The notes under the pieces were generated by a model, which searched no databases, was not told the DNA's origin, and saw only the letters and a list, made by a program, of their open reading frames with translations. From Phoenix dactylifera (Eukaryota > Streptophyta > Magnoliopsida > Arecales > Arecaceae), in contig NC_052399.1 in NCBI RefSeq assembly GCF_009389715.1, positions 29,087,146 to 29,151,145 of the forward strand: a DNA stretch of 64,000 nucleotides. Reading direction: 5' to 3'. The position numbers and the translations under genes were made by a program. Numbering within the stretch: position 1 is the first letter of the stretch; each line of letters starts with the position of its first letter. Below are positions 11,628 to 24,359 of this stretch, in pieces.

Positions 11628-14600
11628 TCAAATATCATAGTCAATGTCCGTGCTGTTCTGTGACACTGATTGCTTCACCAGCTGCCCCTGCTCATCATAA
11701 AGGTCGAGGTTCTCACATGGTGCAGGGAAGATGGACCCTATCACACGTCCGTGAACAAAGGAACACTGGAATATGTGCTTCTTCTTGTAGGTTATACCCA
11801 CGGACATGTCACGGAAGCTGACACCCTTCACAGGGATGTCCTCACTGCCATGGATCCGAACTGGGACACGGACTCCCTCACCATGAATCCCACTGAAGGA
11901 TATGTTCTCAATGAGGGGAACAGCCTTCGGATCGAAGCCTTCATCAGGGTGCTCATTGTAGTCAGTCTTAATCACAATGCCAACACGAACAATATCAAGG
12001 GTCACATTGTGGTAGGATATGTTGCGAATGTAGCCTCCTCTCCCGGGGGCAGTCTTCATTCTAATGCCCCGCCTTGATTCCCAGACATGAAGGTTTTCCA
12101 CGGTAACATTTGAAACTCCTCCAGACATCTCGCTGCCTATTGATACTCCAGCACTGTGTCATAACAGTAGTTTAATTTAGTGTGTGAAGCCGCTGAATTC
12201 TGATGCTATTTATTCATAAGTTGAGCAGAAAAAACATCTTTGATTTCATAAAACAGCAGTTAGAAGTGCAACTCCGAATAAGATCTTGACAGCCAGACAA
12301 TTACATGAACGGCTGCTTCTTGTATGATACAATGGTTAAGGTCTTTGTGGTCCTCAGAGGTCTGCTGGAAGATGCTGGGAAAAATGCTGAAACTAACATG
12401 TTGGAAACTTGCTACCATATGGTACAGGGAGGCATCAAAATTCCGGAGGCTGGGGTAATCCGTGCCATGTAGTGTGTCTGCTTGCATTTGCAGCCATCTC
12501 TGAAGAATATTGCATTGAGATGGTAAAACATGGTGACTTGTTCAATTTTTTTTTTATCAGAATATGGCAAGAAGAAGGAGAGGGGGGGGGGGGGGGGGGG
12601 GGATGTTTCCTTTTGCTGAGTCCAGGCAGATGTCAGACGTCAGTTCCTGATTTTTGCCTATGAAAAGTGATCATGTGGCTAAACTGCTAATCAAATCATG
12701 TAATGCTGTTACGACAAGCATAGTTGCCAAGGCACGATTTACTGCATTATTTAAAGATCATAAAAAAGAAAAGTTTCCACTTTTTTTTTTTGTTTCATTT
12801 TCTTTCTTATTTGTTTTATATTGTGCTCTCTCTCACTCAAAAAGAAATATTATGAAATATCCTGTTCCTCTTTCACTTCTTAACCCAAGGTTTTAGCCAC
12901 ATCTTATCTACTAAATAAAAAAAATTATCGCATATGTAAAATCATTCTTTCAAATTCATGCTATTCCTTTTTGTGTCAGAGTCAGGAAAAATCTTGTTTT
13001 AGTTCAGAAAGTAATCTAGACTGCCTATCCACTGGAGTATTTACTATGTTTTTTTTGCTGCACGAGTATTTACTATGTTCAATTCATGTTTCACATTCAT
13101 TTGCTCATTTTGGGCATAAAATCAGAATTACTGAAATGTTCTGAAAGTGGGCACACAAGTATGACATGAATAAAACACATTAAATAGTCATCTCAAAACA
13201 TTTTAGAAACAAGTAAAAAAGCACTCTAGCATGGTTTCTTGACTAATTATTTTCTTTCTTCTGACAATTGATGCAAAAGATACAGATTTTGATGAGAAGG
13301 GAATCCTATGGATGCAGTAAACGATAAATTGAGCTAAAAGCAACATAAAAAATGGAATAAATAAAAAAATGTTCAAAAGGTGGCTTAAGCTTTACGTTGA
13401 GAATGTAAAAAGAATTACGAGATGTTTTGTCATTTTTAAAGGGAGTGGCATAACTTTCCTTGCTTTTCCTAATACGTATGGTCCACCAAACAACTTTCTT
13501 TGCTTAGGTCTATTTATGATTATGATGACAAGAATATTGTACACTATGATATGTGATACTTTATTGCTCATTTGACTTCATATAGAATCTTCATACATGC
13601 ACACACACAAACCCAAAGAGAGAGAGAGGGAGGGTTAGGCTACACTTGAGAGCATTCACCCTTTGACACTCCTAATTTTACTACTGTCAGATAAGCTTAG
13701 AGATTTGTTCAAAGTATATTTTACTTTACCTTTTTTACCAAATGTCACTTCTGCTCTTTTTAACTCCCTCTCGTGAATCATATCTAATCCACTCTGCTAT
13801 CACCCAAGCATACGCCATTGCTAGCTGCCCTCTTCCTTTGTCTCATTGTGCCCTTTACCCCTATAGGTGAATTGCCGCTCTGCCAACCCTATCTCTATCC
13901 ACCCTTTGTTAGCCGACCAACTACAGTTGTTCACTTTCGATTGTAGAGAACTACCCTGCCCCTTTCTCTTTCATTTTGCTCCTCAGGCCAACCACCACCA
14001 CCTTGGTCCCCTTCCGGCCATTGCTGTCTCATTGAGGTTGATTCCCTCCAACTTGGATATCATTGTACACATATGAGAAAGAGAATGAGATGGAGGGAGA
14101 ACGAGAGGAACTCAACCTATTCACCGTCATCTACCACTCTTGCTATCTTCTATTGTCCTGTATTCTAGAAAAGGGAGAAGTCGGATAGTAACTGAAAAGG
14201 GATATGCTGATTTTGTCGCTTGTGTGTTTCAGTGCCAGCATAGCTCCTTATATGGAAAGGTGGGGTCCTGCCTACAGGGTGGACCTAGGAATAGCAAAAG
14301 GGTGATATGCAAGAGGTAGGAGAACCCGAACAAAAGGAAAAAAAAGGTATAAATAGTATTTTGAAAACTTAAAATAAGATATGTATTGCACAAATATCCA
14401 AGCATAGCTGGTGGTAGAAAAATCAGGAGTACTAGAAGGCGAAAGCTCTTGAGCATAGCCTAGCCTCTGTGTGTGTGTGTGTGTGTCTATATGGAGAGAG
14501 ACACTCATACATAACCTTTTGTTAACTTCTGGAGTTCCAAGTCAACTTAAGGAATGTACATCTTCCTATTGTTACATACAAACACTACAAAAGCAGCAAA

Positions 14601-17600
14601 AGGCCACAAACAGATTGGATACAATGCCTGTACTGGGGGTTTACTTTCATGCTTTCTTAAATAAGTGTGGTTCTACTTGTGCCATAATTAGTGAAAATGG
14701 TGTTTTCAATATAACATAAAATATTGGTTTTTGCAGTAAAGTTGTATCATAGCATCTGGCTTGTGATGTTTGCCTACAACTGAAGGGATTATATTCTAAA
14801 TTTCATATACAAAGTGGGGTTGTCTAAGTGATAACATACGCGAGATTAGTTCTCGGTTTTACAAGATTTCAGCATCCCAAAATATAAGACTTAACCCAGA
14901 ATATATAATAAAAATGCAGCATGATGAAGGTTTATATGTAAAAACTGCAAACAGTTGCCAAAATTATCAAGAAAAAAAACTCATGTAAAGCATATTAAAG
15001 GCTGTGAATGAGAGAGTGAATGAAAACAAGACTGGCACAGGTCTCTCTATAAAGTTCAGAATATTATCTGGGTATAATGAGAGACAAACACACAAAAGAG
15101 GATCAGCATAGCATCATAACCAGCATGCAGGTTAGAGAATCATGAACTTAACGTGGATCCTTCACGCAGTCCATGGTATATTACTCTACATCCTCTTTCT
15201 TAAGGCAGTATACATCAGAACATTGCCGTTCATTAAGACATAAATACAAAGGTTGCCACCCTAATATAGTGACACTGTTTTGAATCATGTGCCAAATGCA
15301 GTTTTGATTTTACCTGTGATAAACTTTATACATCTGTGTTTTTTTATAGGATTGCAATGACAACGTCACGGTGTAGAATCATCAAGGAGCCAAGATAAGT
15401 CATGCTAGCCAATTTGCAACTGAACAGTTCATAATATGTCAAAAGTTTAATGTGCATAAAGACACCCAATAATGCAGAAAAAATGACAGGCTCACCTCAC
15501 CACAGAACGAACAGTGAGATTGCGGATTAAAATGTTAGTAGATGGACGCCCATATGCAATTCCATACTGATCCCAACCACTCTTTATGGCTATTGCGTCA
15601 TCGCCTACACATATGTAACAGTTCTCTATCACCACATCCTCACATGAATCTGCATAGACCATCAGCAGGAATAAGGATTTGAAAGACTGAGAAAAGGAAA
15701 AAGCTATCAAAGAATTCATACACTATGTAAACTAAGTTCATCAAGCAGTAGACGTATAAGTTATTGACGCAATGGCTCTACTAGAGAAGCTTACAAAGCA
15801 TGCATCAGGAAAGGAGGGTGGGGGGATTGAATAATGTTTGGTTGAACAAGAAGACAGGATTCTGGCATGCGCACATGCTGTGTCAATTTGCCAAAAACAT
15901 TAAGACCCTTCAAGAAAAATAAAGTATACAATAACATAAACTAGATGTACAAGCATATGCCTGAATTTCATAGCTTTCAAGAAATCAAATATATCCGTAC
16001 AAAGACTGTTTGCATCATGTTAAGAAAAATAAAGGTCGTAAAGCCTTAAAATGCATGCTTACCCGGATCTATTCCATCTGTGTTTGGAGCTCCAGTAACA
16101 GGAGCCAAGATGGTAACATTTGTGACAGTAACATTCTTGCAGTCAAAGGGATGAAGTGTCCAAAAAGGAGAATCACGCAAAGTTATGTTGGAAATAACTA
16201 TGTCTTTGGACCACATGATCTGCACAAGAGGCCCCCTAGTGTTGTTGAGAAGTCTTTTGCGATATTTTGTCCACCATGCTTGACCTTGTCCATTTATGGT
16301 ACCATTGTTTCCTGTTGGACAAGTGGAAGAAAACATCTAAGCAAGCAAACAACACCCATCTTGCTCGCTAGTAATTCAAAATTCCCAATCTCAAAGAATA
16401 CATCCAAAAATAGTTGGAAAGCAATGTAAACATTCAAATAGCAAGGGATTTTATAATTCTCAGACTATGACTTATAAAATAAGACCATAATTTCCAGAAA
16501 GCATGGTCTTGATAGCATTATCAAAAGACCATTGTGTTTTTTTGTTAAAAAGAAACCATTCACAGCTTAAAGACTTTGAGAAAAGTACTATGATAGATAG
16601 ACAATTTTGACAATATTAACATCTTCCAAGTCTTTATTTAAAGTTGCTTGCAGTATATTCCATGTCATCTGGAAGGCAAGCATTAAACAATAGGATATTA
16701 TTATCCTAAACCAAATGAATGGAAGAAGATTGAACTATTGCAATAATGAAAATCGGACAACTGTCAATTGTTGGCTTCTGATAAGAGGTAACTGTCTGGA
16801 ACTAGCACAGGAATTTTAATTGAGAAGGTTTATAAGCAATAATGGGATTTGGGTATGGGAAGATTTTTATTTGCTTCAACACTGAATAATTAATTCAGAT
16901 CTAGTGAACAGAAGAATATAAACTTTTCGCTGAATCTTTCCTGTGATGATACCTTATTGATAAATCTTCATATTAGAAGTCCTTAAATTAATTAATAATT
17001 ATAAATTTGAGTCTTTGGCTTGACATTCAAATGTTATCAAATAACTGGTGAGATAAATGTCAGCATTTTTTTGATAGCACTATATATGGCTGTAGTCATC
17101 TGTGAATTTCTATGTTTCGAGATCTTTGTTAAATAGTTGGGACAGAGCTTAATGATTATAGTTATGGTAGGTTATACCATGGTATTTCATTATGATAAAC
17201 TAACCTAATTCTCTCCAAGTACAACATTTGCACGTGAAGGCTTCATGTCCTGAGCAAAGTCTTTGTTTTAATCAAAATAAGGCAAAGAAACGTCATCATG
17301 TTGTTTGCTAATTGGTTTTTAGCATATTCTAACTATCAATGAAGAAACTTAAGATGTATGCAAGTTTAGGCTGATGGTTCATTGATAAGTTAGTACTTAC
17401 TAAGAAGTACTTCAAAAAAGAAGATGCAAATATGAGGCAACTTAAACAAGCATGAATTCCAAGAAGTGATAATAAGCAAGGGCGGAACTGGTCATGCTCG
17501 TTAGTTTTAGATGTGAATTCCCTTTTCCTTTTCAAATTTTCTCCTACTGATTTATATAAGTTGCTTATCAAGATCATAATACTTCAATTACTGTTATATC

Positions 17601-19827
17601 CTTGACATAGTATGTCTATGTGTCATTCATTCTTTTTAGCCTCTGATTCATCCTTCTTTCTCAATGTAATCTTGTTTTTACTTATTTAATACATTAAGAA
17701 GGAAACATTAAAGATATGAAATACAGTAAATACACTGACCTGTTATAACCAAATCCTTCAGATTCTGGCCATGGATCAGACTTCCATATCGAGGTCCCTT
17801 ATGTTCCCTCCCAAATCCATATGATGGCAATGGTGGCATTAATGGCCAATATCTCTCATCCTATTGGAACAAAAAAGGAAAACAAGCTTATATAATGATA
17901 CCCCTCCATATCAATTTGATGCAGCATGCAAGAATTTTTATAATAAACGATAATTAATGCTCTTCTAAACTTTACTATTATTATTTTTTCTTGGAGAAGT
18001 GATGCCCTTCTGAACTTGTATGATGAAAATGAGAAGCCTTAAAAAAGTGAGGCACATTTCTCACTGACTATAACATGGTACAATAAGCGGAATCGAAAAA
18101 AAATGGATTAGGGTCCACTGAGGAAAAGATAAGATCAAACAACTTATAGTAAATGCATCAACTGCAGGTTAAGTGCTATATTTTAATAATCACTTTCAGA
18201 TTCTCAAGCTTCCAAATTTTCAAGAAATATTATAGAAGATCAAACAATTAGATGCTAAGAAGATTATATTTTGTGATATGTAACTTCAGATTCCCTAGTA
18301 ATTACAATGATAAGGCAGTTACTGTTTTGAATATAAGGACAAACAAGAGCACTCACACTAAGAGATCAGGGACTTAGCTATTACAAAATAGAGATCGAGA
18401 AGTTAAAAACTTCCCAAACAACTTTATGAATTATGACAATTCATACTTTGGAATTTGTTTCATTATTGACTAAGTCATATTGTCTTCAAGTATAGCTCAT
18501 CAAATATAGAATCTTTAAATTATTTGAGAAAAGGGGGCAAGGAAAGACGGATAAGCTGATGAATATAAGACTCCGGTCTCAAAAGATATAATAATTAGGT
18601 GGCATTTGGTGACCTAAATGGGATCACCTAGGCAATCATAGATCACTGGTGATCCTTATCCCAGGATAATCTGATCCCCGATGATCTAAGATCACCGTGT
18701 TTGGTATACTATGTTCCAATCATTAAAGACTCTCAAGTATCCATGAGTAATCTGTTTGGTATTTCATGAGAATTCAAGATCACTGACCATATAATACCAA
18801 AACTACCCCTAATGTATTCTATAAAAATATATCTATTAATCATATATAATATATATAATATCAATATAATAATAATATCAATATAATATAATATATTAAT
18901 GGTACATTGATATACCCATTTTTTCCGCTAAACTGATGAATATTTTTATCCTCGAATTTCGGCCTAAGATCACTGCCCTAGGTGATCTTGAATTCCTAAC
19001 CTCAAAGATACATATCTCATCACTAAATTGGATGGTGATTTGAGAAGTGAAGATGATTTGGGATCACTGCCATATAGAAGTACCGTGATGTAACCAAATA
19101 CAGTGATCTTATGACCTACACCAACATCATCCTTGATCCTTAGATGATCACCTCATACCAAATGCCCCCTTATTGTATTTGATGTTTATCAATCAAAAAC
19201 CTTCAATTACTGGTATACACACGGTGGGAATTATTATCACATTGAGTGGAATGGGGGAAAAAACAATTGTGGCGCTATCAACTACCCATGAAAAGAAATC
19301 ATTAACTTAGGTTTTCTTTTCGGGTAAGAGCATTGATTAGGTTTTACAAAACACATACTTTCCACTAATTCAAACAAAAACAGGAGATAACAAACTAAAA
19401 CAACTAATCTCACCTCAATTCCACGAATCTCGGCACCTTCTGCAAGAAACAGAGTCATATGACTCGTGAGATTGAACGGCGCTGTCAGCCATACTCCAGG
19501 CGGCACATTGAGCTGCCCGCCGCCCCTCCGCCTGAGCCTCGCGATCTTCGCCACCGCGCGCTCAAACGCCTTAGTATTCAGTGTCACTCCATCCCCAACC
19601 CCACCAAAGTCCGTGATATTGTACGCAAACGGCCGGAGACTCGGCGCTGCCATCTCCGGCAGCGCCCGCCGGAAGAACAGGAGCCCGTCGATGGAGCTGC
19701 TCTGCCACAGGAACACCGTCGCAAACCCCACGACCCAGATCACCAAAAAGAGGGTCCTGTGGGTCGAGACAAACCCCGGCAGCCACCGCCGGTGGTTGGG
19801 GAAGGGGAACCTCCCGATCTCCACCAT
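11628..19827 (-). CDS. Membrane-anchored polygalacturonase (GH28), 5 exons
   Basis: Glycoside hydrolase family 28 enzyme acting on pectin in the cell wall. Exons on the minus strand are 19827-19414, 17860-17740, 16311-16063, 15649-15496 and 12153-11628, giving 487 residues. All introns are GT-AG and phases join cleanly (for example VITG|NNGT and GIDP|DSCED). ATG at 19827 was chosen because MVEIGRF starts a short cytosolic segment followed by a hydrophobic helix (about residues 25-41), a signal anchor typical of this plant clade. GH28 signatures are NTD (255-257) and GDD (277-279), plus an R-x-K motif (344-346). The usual GHG histidine motif is replaced by SAGVSIGS (313-320), as in a known plant subgroup, so endo-hydrolase activity should not be assumed. 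Intron 1 holds a MITE; intron 4 is 3.3 kb. Confidence 0.92.
12154..15495 (-). other. Large intron 4 of the polygalacturonase gene
   Basis: This 3.3-kb intron has no coding exon I can recognise. It contains a 21-base G run (12582-12602), a (GT)n tract (14468-14486), and a GC-richer segment near 13650-14080 that looks like a dispersed-repeat fragment of unknown class. The size is large relative to the other introns and is probably due to repeat insertion. Confidence 0.5.
12582..12602 (+). repeat. Homopolymer run of 21 G
   Basis: An uninterrupted run of guanines lies in intron 4, so the polygalacturonase transcript carries C there. It follows a GA-rich stretch. The exact length is likely unreliable because such runs are error-prone in sequencing. 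Confidence 0.9.
18598..19169. mobile_element. Tourist-like MITE (PIF/Harbinger) in polygalacturonase intron 1
   Basis: The ends are GGTGGCATTTGGT on the left and ACCAAATGCCCCC on the right, a 13-bp terminal inverted repeat with one mismatch. Both ends are bordered by TTA, the 3-bp target duplication of PIF/Harbinger elements. The 572-bp interior is AT-rich and full of GATCAC/GTGATC words and encodes nothing. A second, degenerate copy lies at about 51025-51366. Confidence 0.88.
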
Positions 19828-20017
19828 TATCCCAACCAATCCCCACCAAGCCAAACCAGAAACACAAATTAACAACAAAAAAGAACAAAACCAACCGGAT
19901 CTTCAGAAATACTCTACGAAAATAGATGAAATTAAATTTAGGTCGATAGCTAGATCTCGGAAAGAACTGGATCCGGGCGGAGGGAAAGGAGACGGATTGG
20001 GAATTGGGGGGGATAAA

Positions 20018-20075
20018 TTAGGGTTTGGCGAGCTAGGGTTTTAACCATGGCGAAAGGGGGATTTAAAAAGAGCGG
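20018..20075 (-). promoter_or_regulatory. Polygalacturonase 5' region: paired telo-box-like motifs and TATA-like box
   Basis: Read on the minus strand, two AAACCCTA motifs lie about 15 bp apart (20018-20041), about 200 bp before the ATG, with a TTTTTAAAT TATA-like element just upstream (about 20065). AAACCCTA (telo-box) sites are known in plant 5' regions of growth-related genes. The transcription start was not determined. Confidence 0.45.
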
Positions 20076-20079
20076 GACG

Positions 20080-22491
20080 TGGAGTGAGGTGAAAGGGAAG
20101 AGGAAGCAGGTCAAGATGGTTGGTGGTTTTGATCGGCGAGTAGACGACGTCGAAGAAGCGACTGGATTTTGACGTGACGAAAATGACCTTGTTGGCACAG
20201 TATATTTCCTAGATCAGGCCAGCTCTACTGCACTGTTTTCGGCTGCGGTCAAGGGATGATAGCCGTCGGATTGTGATCGAGCGGCAGATTGTTGGAAGGA
20301 TTAAGTAATTGGAAATTAGTGCATGCTTTGGTGTGATAGGAGGATTAAACGTTACAAAAATAATAGTTGGGTTTTGGATATTGAAATAGAATTTAGAATG
20401 GCTGAGTTGGCTTCAGATTGCCTCTAAATTTAATGAGACATACTTGGTTTTCCTTTAGTTATTTCAAACTTTTATACAAATTAAGAGTGGAGCGGTGGCA
20501 ATTTATGATCCGATGTGCCAACATTCTGAGTGGCTAATTTCGAGGGATTTTTGGGCTATGATCTCTTGTGGATCATTTTTTGGAGAAAAAAAAAAAAGGT
20601 GACTAGAGTCTAATGCATGCAATATGACCTGGTATGACTTGTGTCTTGCAACACTAATATTGATGTGCTAATAATTTGATATATCAGCTGATATGGTTGT
20701 AACTTTCATGAAAGTAGACAACTTGTTGGGCCCATACTTGCTTGTTTTGCCTGCTAACCCACTGAGTTTGGAATGAATTCCAGGTAAAGTATGAGGTTTT
20801 TAATATTCAATCAATAATATTTGGTGGTTTAAGTTTCTAAGATACACGCATTGAAGAAAATAGGCTAAAATGTCTTGCTTTTATTGAGGTCTAGTTTTAA
20901 ACTTTTGTGGTTGTTAAGAAGTGTGAAGTACTCTAGCAAGTTAGGTAGGATGAAGCTTTCATTAGGAGAGTGAAAAGGACCAGTGGATTCTGGTGAAACA
21001 TGCAATAATAAGGTGGTTACGTTCTTAAATAATACTGAGAAGGTTAGAATTACTTTAAGAATGTTAAATTTGAAGGTTTCTATAAGCTTGCGTGGTGGAA
21101 TTTGTCTTCAGATACACTGATACGGTGGATCCAATAAAGCTGATAACACATGGGAATGGACATAATTTTTTTCCATTGTTGGTTTTTAGAAGGACTTGGG
21201 GATTTTGAGTCACTACTAGAGGACTGTTTATTTTCATTCTTTCTTGCGAGAACAAATGGGGGTACCCATAGCTTCATTTATGAAAATAAAATGGGAGGAT
21301 ACAAGAAGTACATCCAAAAAGGTTTTAACCAGAGCTAAAACACTTAAAAAAAGAAGTCAGCATGTCTTCACAAGCAGTGTGGAAATATTAACACAATCCA
21401 AAAGACTTAGAATTATCTATGATGCGTTGTTTGGACCGTAGAATGCTATGCAGCACTTGATGGCTGTTATAAGAAGAAAAACTGCCATCAAATAACGCAT
21501 GTCATGTATAACATATAAGACTGTCGTATTTGATAGCCATAAATCTCCTGAAGGCAGCTATTAAGTGTCGCACAGTATTTTGCATTACAAATCGTGCACT
21601 GTAGAGGATCCATGCTCGATATAAAATCTTGTCTTGGCTCCATAAATAGCTCAAATATTAAGGAACTGAAAGAACGGTTGTAACCAAAAAAAGTCCTACC
21701 CTTCAAAAATCCCATATTGCAAGCTAGTTTTAAAGGGTAGAAACTAAGAGTTATGATTTGAAGAGACATTAGAAAACCATTCGTGCTACTTCTGAATTAA
21801 GACAATGAGGATGTCGGAAGCTCTTCTTAGCTTGAAAAATTCTCCTATTTCTCTCTTCTCAAATTTAACACCAGAAGGCCGTGATAATTAGGACCTAACT
21901 TTGTTTATTTTCATTTATTTTGTAATCTAGGTACTTGTTCCAAAACATATGCTGTTAAATACTTGCTATCGAGAATTAAAACAAAATTAGGAATAGACCA
22001 TCTACTAAATCTTGTTACAGCATGAAAATATGAAAAGATTAATTTAATTATATGTGAACTAAATTAGAAGGCTATGATTAGGCATTACCTAATATTCTCT
22101 CAATAGAGGAAGAAGCGAAAAAAAATCTTTCATTGCGAACTTAGTTTCGAACCTGCTCTGCCTCACAAGTTCATTTTTATTTAACAAAGTCTCTATACAT
22201 GAATATGTGCATGCTTGCATGCATACATTCATTCATACATACATATTTAGTAATGCTGCAGCGCTCCTATTGCATATACATGGAAAGTTCTTTTTGCCAC
22301 ATGGTATAGAAGGCTTTGTGTGATTCGCAAGATTTGATATGATACAAAGGGGGTGGTAGAAGTTGCTTCTATAAAGGATTTGAATTTGAGATAAAGAGGT
22401 TTGCAATGACTTAATGAATTCTTATGACGAGAGAAATGCTAATATCTTGACATTTTTCTAGAACCCATAAATGTTACTCTAAGTTACTATC

Positions 22492-22528
<37 letters not shown>

Positions 22529-22747
22529 TCGACTCTCTAGGATTTTTGGATGGTATGTTCTTGATTGTGTTTGCATGTGGATCAAATGGTGATGATTTTA
22601 GGTGTACTGATTGTCTTAAGTTCTATATAGAATTCTTTTTGTTAGATTATTCACTATGAAGGATTATTTGAAATCCTGTAGTTAAAGTTGCACTGCAATT
22701 CTTATCGTGTTGCGACTTAAGTTAGAGTAGTTGATTTGGAAGGAAGC
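20080..22747. other. Intergenic DNA, no gene recognised
   Basis: Low-complexity AT-rich sequence without supported coding regions; the open frames near 21064-21769 show no family similarity. Contains a (TA)n microsatellite at 22494-22525. Confidence 0.4.
22494..22525. repeat. (TA)n microsatellite
   Basis: About 16 consecutive TA units. Confidence 0.95.
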
Positions 22748-23130
22748 TCATTTTTTGTGCTCGGAGGATAGTTTGGAGAAAAGATGAACATCTCTAATAG
22801 ATATTATATCGGAACATCTTGTGAGCGGACTCCATGTCGGAAAACTCGACGTACATAAAGATGAGAATGTTGTGAACAAAAAAGTTGGTTTTGAAGCCAT
22901 CAATAGTGAGGATATAGGTATGGAGCTGGGCACCTATGGGGAGGGAGCGGATGACAGTGTAAACCTTGAGAAGGGTGAAGAAGGTGAAGGAGAGGGGCAA
23001 AAGGGTGGGTAACAATGGAGGAAAAGGTGGAGTGGAGGAGGAGGGCAATGCAATGAAGTTTGAGACAAGGAGGTGACTATGGGCCTCATTGAGGTGATGG
23101 GGCCTGGTGGGCGATGGTATGAAAGAGTTG
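22748..23130 (-). pseudogene. Decayed fragment of a PLS-class PPR gene
   Basis: The minus strand encodes a segment including GAQLHTYILTIDGFKTNFFV, then HNILIFMYVEFSDMESAHKMF. This is the tail of one PPR repeat and most of the next in a plant organelle RNA-editing type PPR protein. The upstream proline/serine-rich part fits the repeat linker preceding a 'FTF..LLKAC' motif. After HKMF the frame ends; similarity resumes in another frame (SIRDVHLFSKLSSEHKK) and then stops. There is no start, no transit peptide and no further repeats, so this is a relic of a once larger gene. Confidence 0.72.
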
Positions 23131-24283
23131 AGAACAAGGTTGGGGAGGAGAGGAGAAGGGAAGGAAGAAGAGAAGAAGAGAATCCTTTTTTTGTAATTAA
23201 AATACTTACTCAAGAGGTTACAACTTATCACATGGCTATTTTTAACCATAAGTCAACCTAATACTTACTCTAACTTACTATGTACCTTAAGCTGCAGCCA
23301 TTCAAATAAGCAAGATGACCTGCATTTGCAACTTGAGTTGTATGTGAGTCCATTTACAAAGACTTTAAATTGCTCCTAATAGTTAGGGATACTAGAAGGG
23401 GTCTAAGTAACAAAATGATAATTTCAACAAGCAAATTAGCTTGCCAAATCTTGGTAAGGGTTATAACATGAAATCAATTTTTTTTGCAAAAGTTGATCTA
23501 GTTAAGCATTGCCAATGAGTTGAGTCGAGCATCAGTTTATTTAGATCAAATCAAGAGGATGACTGAGCTCCATGATACTTCAGGAAAACTTGTACGGTGA
23601 CTAGGGCTACACTTATGTTTTCATGAACTAATGGCTATTTATGCTTGGCTCATTTGAAAGTCGGTCTCTAAAAAAAGATCTTGCGAGTTTGCCTCATCTT
23701 CTACTTGTACAAACTTGAAGAAGCCAATTGTTAAATCAAGCCCGAGCTCTTCATGAATAGCTCCATTTATTTGCATCCAAAAACATACACTTAGAAAGAA
23801 TAATAAAAAAGGAAAAAAAGGAAGCAAGGAATCCTAGCAGAGGTGACAATGAGTTGGGCCAGCCTAGTTCATGTCAGGTCAAGTTAGACCAATATCATTT
23901 GCAGCATTTACATGCACTTGAGGCAACTGAACATAGGATTGGGATTGGTCCACTAGTTTCTTAATATGTGGGCAATCTGGCCTTCAATGAGATGCAATGT
24001 TTAAAAATGAAGCAAGCAAGGAGTCTTTATCAACCCATGCTAAGATTCCAGTCCAATTTCATATTTGAAGATCCAAATTATCCAGAAAACAACTATTATT
24101 TAAAACTGAGCAACTGTAGCATAGATTTAGAATACCAAGTCAAGCAACAATTATAGTACTTTAATATAATGAACATATATGTGCAAATCAAAATAGGTAT
24201 AGGCTGAAATTGCCGTTTCTTAATTTGTGAGAGCCTTTTCTGCCGTAATTCCGCTTGCATAAACTAACCGCTGACAACATTTA
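23131..24283. other. Intergenic DNA upstream of the U1 gene
   Basis: No coding signal recognised. The sequence is AT-rich, and only the last 50 bases show snRNA promoter structure. Confidence 0.4.
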
Positions 24284-24332
24284 GTCCCATATCGGATGTG
24301 AACGGAGCACGAGAGGACGGGGCTCCAAATAA
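24284..24332 (+). promoter_or_regulatory. snRNA promoter: USE plus TATA-like box
   Basis: GTCCCATATCG (24284-24294) matches the plant upstream sequence element RTCCCACATCG with one difference. A TATA-like CAAATAAG lies at about 24325-24332, about 30 bp after the USE and about 28 bp before the RNA start. The wide USE-TATA spacing is the arrangement known for RNA polymerase II-transcribed plant snRNA genes rather than Pol III ones. Confidence 0.85.
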
Positions 24333-24359
24333 GTAGAGAGGCCGGGCCGCCTTGAAACC

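Noticed and set aside
19466-20044. 192-codon plus-strand frame across the polygalacturonase first exon
   Set aside because: Antisense shadow of the GC-rich exon 1; the minus-strand product is the recognisable protein.
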